Source: Pseudomonadota bacterium
GTDB lineage: Bacteria; Pseudomonadota; Gammaproteobacteria; Burkholderiales; Burkholderiaceae_D
Assembly (NCBI GenBank): GCA_023435945.1
Contig: JAEZLB010000294.1
Location: 1 to 7,556 of the forward strand
DNA length: 7,556 bases
Direction: 5' to 3'
The notes under the pieces were generated by a model. It saw only the letters and a program-made list of their open reading frames with translations, ran no database searches and had not been told where the DNA came from. Within the stretch, counting starts at the first letter, position 1, and each line of letters starts with the position of its first letter. This document shows positions 7,087 to 7,556 of this stretch, piece by piece. The position numbers and the translations under genes are program-made.

Positions 7087-7391
7087 GTTACACAGACAGT
7101 CCGATTGAGGTGAACTGCTTCAATGATTATAGATATGGGTGCGGTGAATATGATGATATTTTGTTTGTGAATTTAGCAAATTCGGTATGCAGTGTTGTTT
7201 TTTGTAACGATTTGAAATGGCTGTACCGGAATCGAGAGAAATAAAAATCATGTTTCCGGCCGAAAGGAGCCTTAGGAATTGGGAACGAAGCGTCATTTAA
7301 TGATGCCTTGCTCAGAATCGGTGTCCGTGCAGGAAGATAAGCGGCCGCGCTCTTTGTCATGCTGAAAGTGTAGAGAGCGGAGGCTGGCAAA
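7087..7391. other. AT-richer intergenic stretch, probable 3' region of the right-edge gene
   Basis: About 305 bases between the terminator and the stop codon of the minus-strand gene. Base composition is clearly more AT-rich than the genes, especially around 7110-7250. A plus-strand frame from 7041 to 7244 runs through the terminator hairpin and has no ribosome-binding site. A minus-strand frame ending at 7127 stays open to the window edge but has a Cys/Ser/Lys-rich, non-family-like composition. I see no supported gene, RNA or repeat here. Confidence 0.45.
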
Positions 7392-7556
7392 CTATATGTG
7401 CAAACGCAGCACATGAATTTTGCCTTTGCAGAAATCGCGATATGCGCGATACACCGAAGCGAGGATTCCGCATAGGAACATTCCCGAGAAAAAAAACCAT
7501 ACGTAAAAAGCGAAGTCTGGGTGCAATTGGGTACTCCGGGAAGGCTGGTACAGAGG
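7392..7556 (-). CDS. C-terminus of a membrane protein, possibly a polysaccharide-export (Wzz/KpsE-like) protein (partial)
   Basis: The minus-strand frame is open from the window edge and stops at TAG (7394-7392), giving 54 residues. It has one clear hydrophobic segment (FAFYVWFFFSGMFLCGILASVY) followed by a basic tail (RAYRDFCKGK). A membrane helix close to the C-terminus with a short cytoplasmic tail is typical of polysaccharide co-polymerase proteins, among others. In another frame, just upstream of a run of eight T's, the translation reads VPAFPEYPIAPRLRF, a Pro-rich motif like that preceding the last helix of Wzz/KpsE/CtrB proteins. One base fewer in the T-run would join the two. With the sequence as given, the single-frame reading is the simpler call and the family remains open. 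The leftward terminator at 7052-7086 supports a gene on this strand. Confidence 0.4.
   Translation of the reverse strand, partial: PLYQPSRSTQLHPDFAFYVWFFFSGMFLCGILASVYRAYRDFCKGKIHVLRLHI

Noticed and set aside
7041..7244. Plus-strand frame of 67 codons.
   Set aside because: It runs through the strong minus-strand terminator hairpin, has no ribosome-binding site and shows no recognisable motif.
7127..7414. Minus-strand frame of 95 codons, open to the window edge if extended.
   Set aside because: It overlaps the better-supported membrane-protein tail in another frame, has a Cys/Ser/Lys-rich composition, and its ATG lacks a ribosome-binding site.

Overview
The window comes from a Gram-negative bacterium, most likely a beta- or gammaproteobacterium outside the Enterobacteriaceae. 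The glutamate decarboxylase and glutaminase closely follow their E. coli counterparts along their whole length. The two transporters and the surroundings do not match an E. coli locus. No species can be named from the sequence alone.

Layout. Bases 1-891 hold the 3' end of a GH30-family glycoside hydrolase with a C-terminal carbohydrate-binding module of CBM6 type. A 216-base gap follows, with one possible small ORF (928-1080). Bases 1108-6306 hold four genes on the plus strand with gaps of 14, 75 and 1 bases: gadB (glutamate decarboxylase), a GadC-like APC-superfamily antiporter, glsA/ybaS (glutaminase) and ybaT (APC amino-acid permease). From 6307 to 7391 there is about 1.1 kb without a recognisable gene. 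It contains two intrinsic terminators, both pointing leftwards on the minus strand. Between them lies a structured stretch with a promoter-like sequence that may be a small-RNA gene. At the right edge a minus-strand reading frame ends at 7392; it looks like the C-terminus of a membrane protein.

How the genes work together. The four-gene cluster reads as a complete glutamine/glutamate-dependent acid-resistance pathway. Glutaminase converts glutamine to glutamate and ammonia, and the ammonia takes up a proton. GadB decarboxylates glutamate to GABA and CO2, consuming another proton. The GadC-like antiporter would export GABA in exchange for substrate, and YbaT would bring in amino acid, probably glutamine. 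In E. coli the same functions are split between gadBC and ybaST; here they sit in one run of genes. The enzymes are conserved at every catalytic residue checked. The antiporter is divergent in residues and in the C-terminal plug that matter in E. coli GadC.

Limits. Comparisons with E. coli proteins are by eye from remembered sequences, with no database search. The small ORFs, the promoter and the RNA gene are predictions from sequence pattern only.
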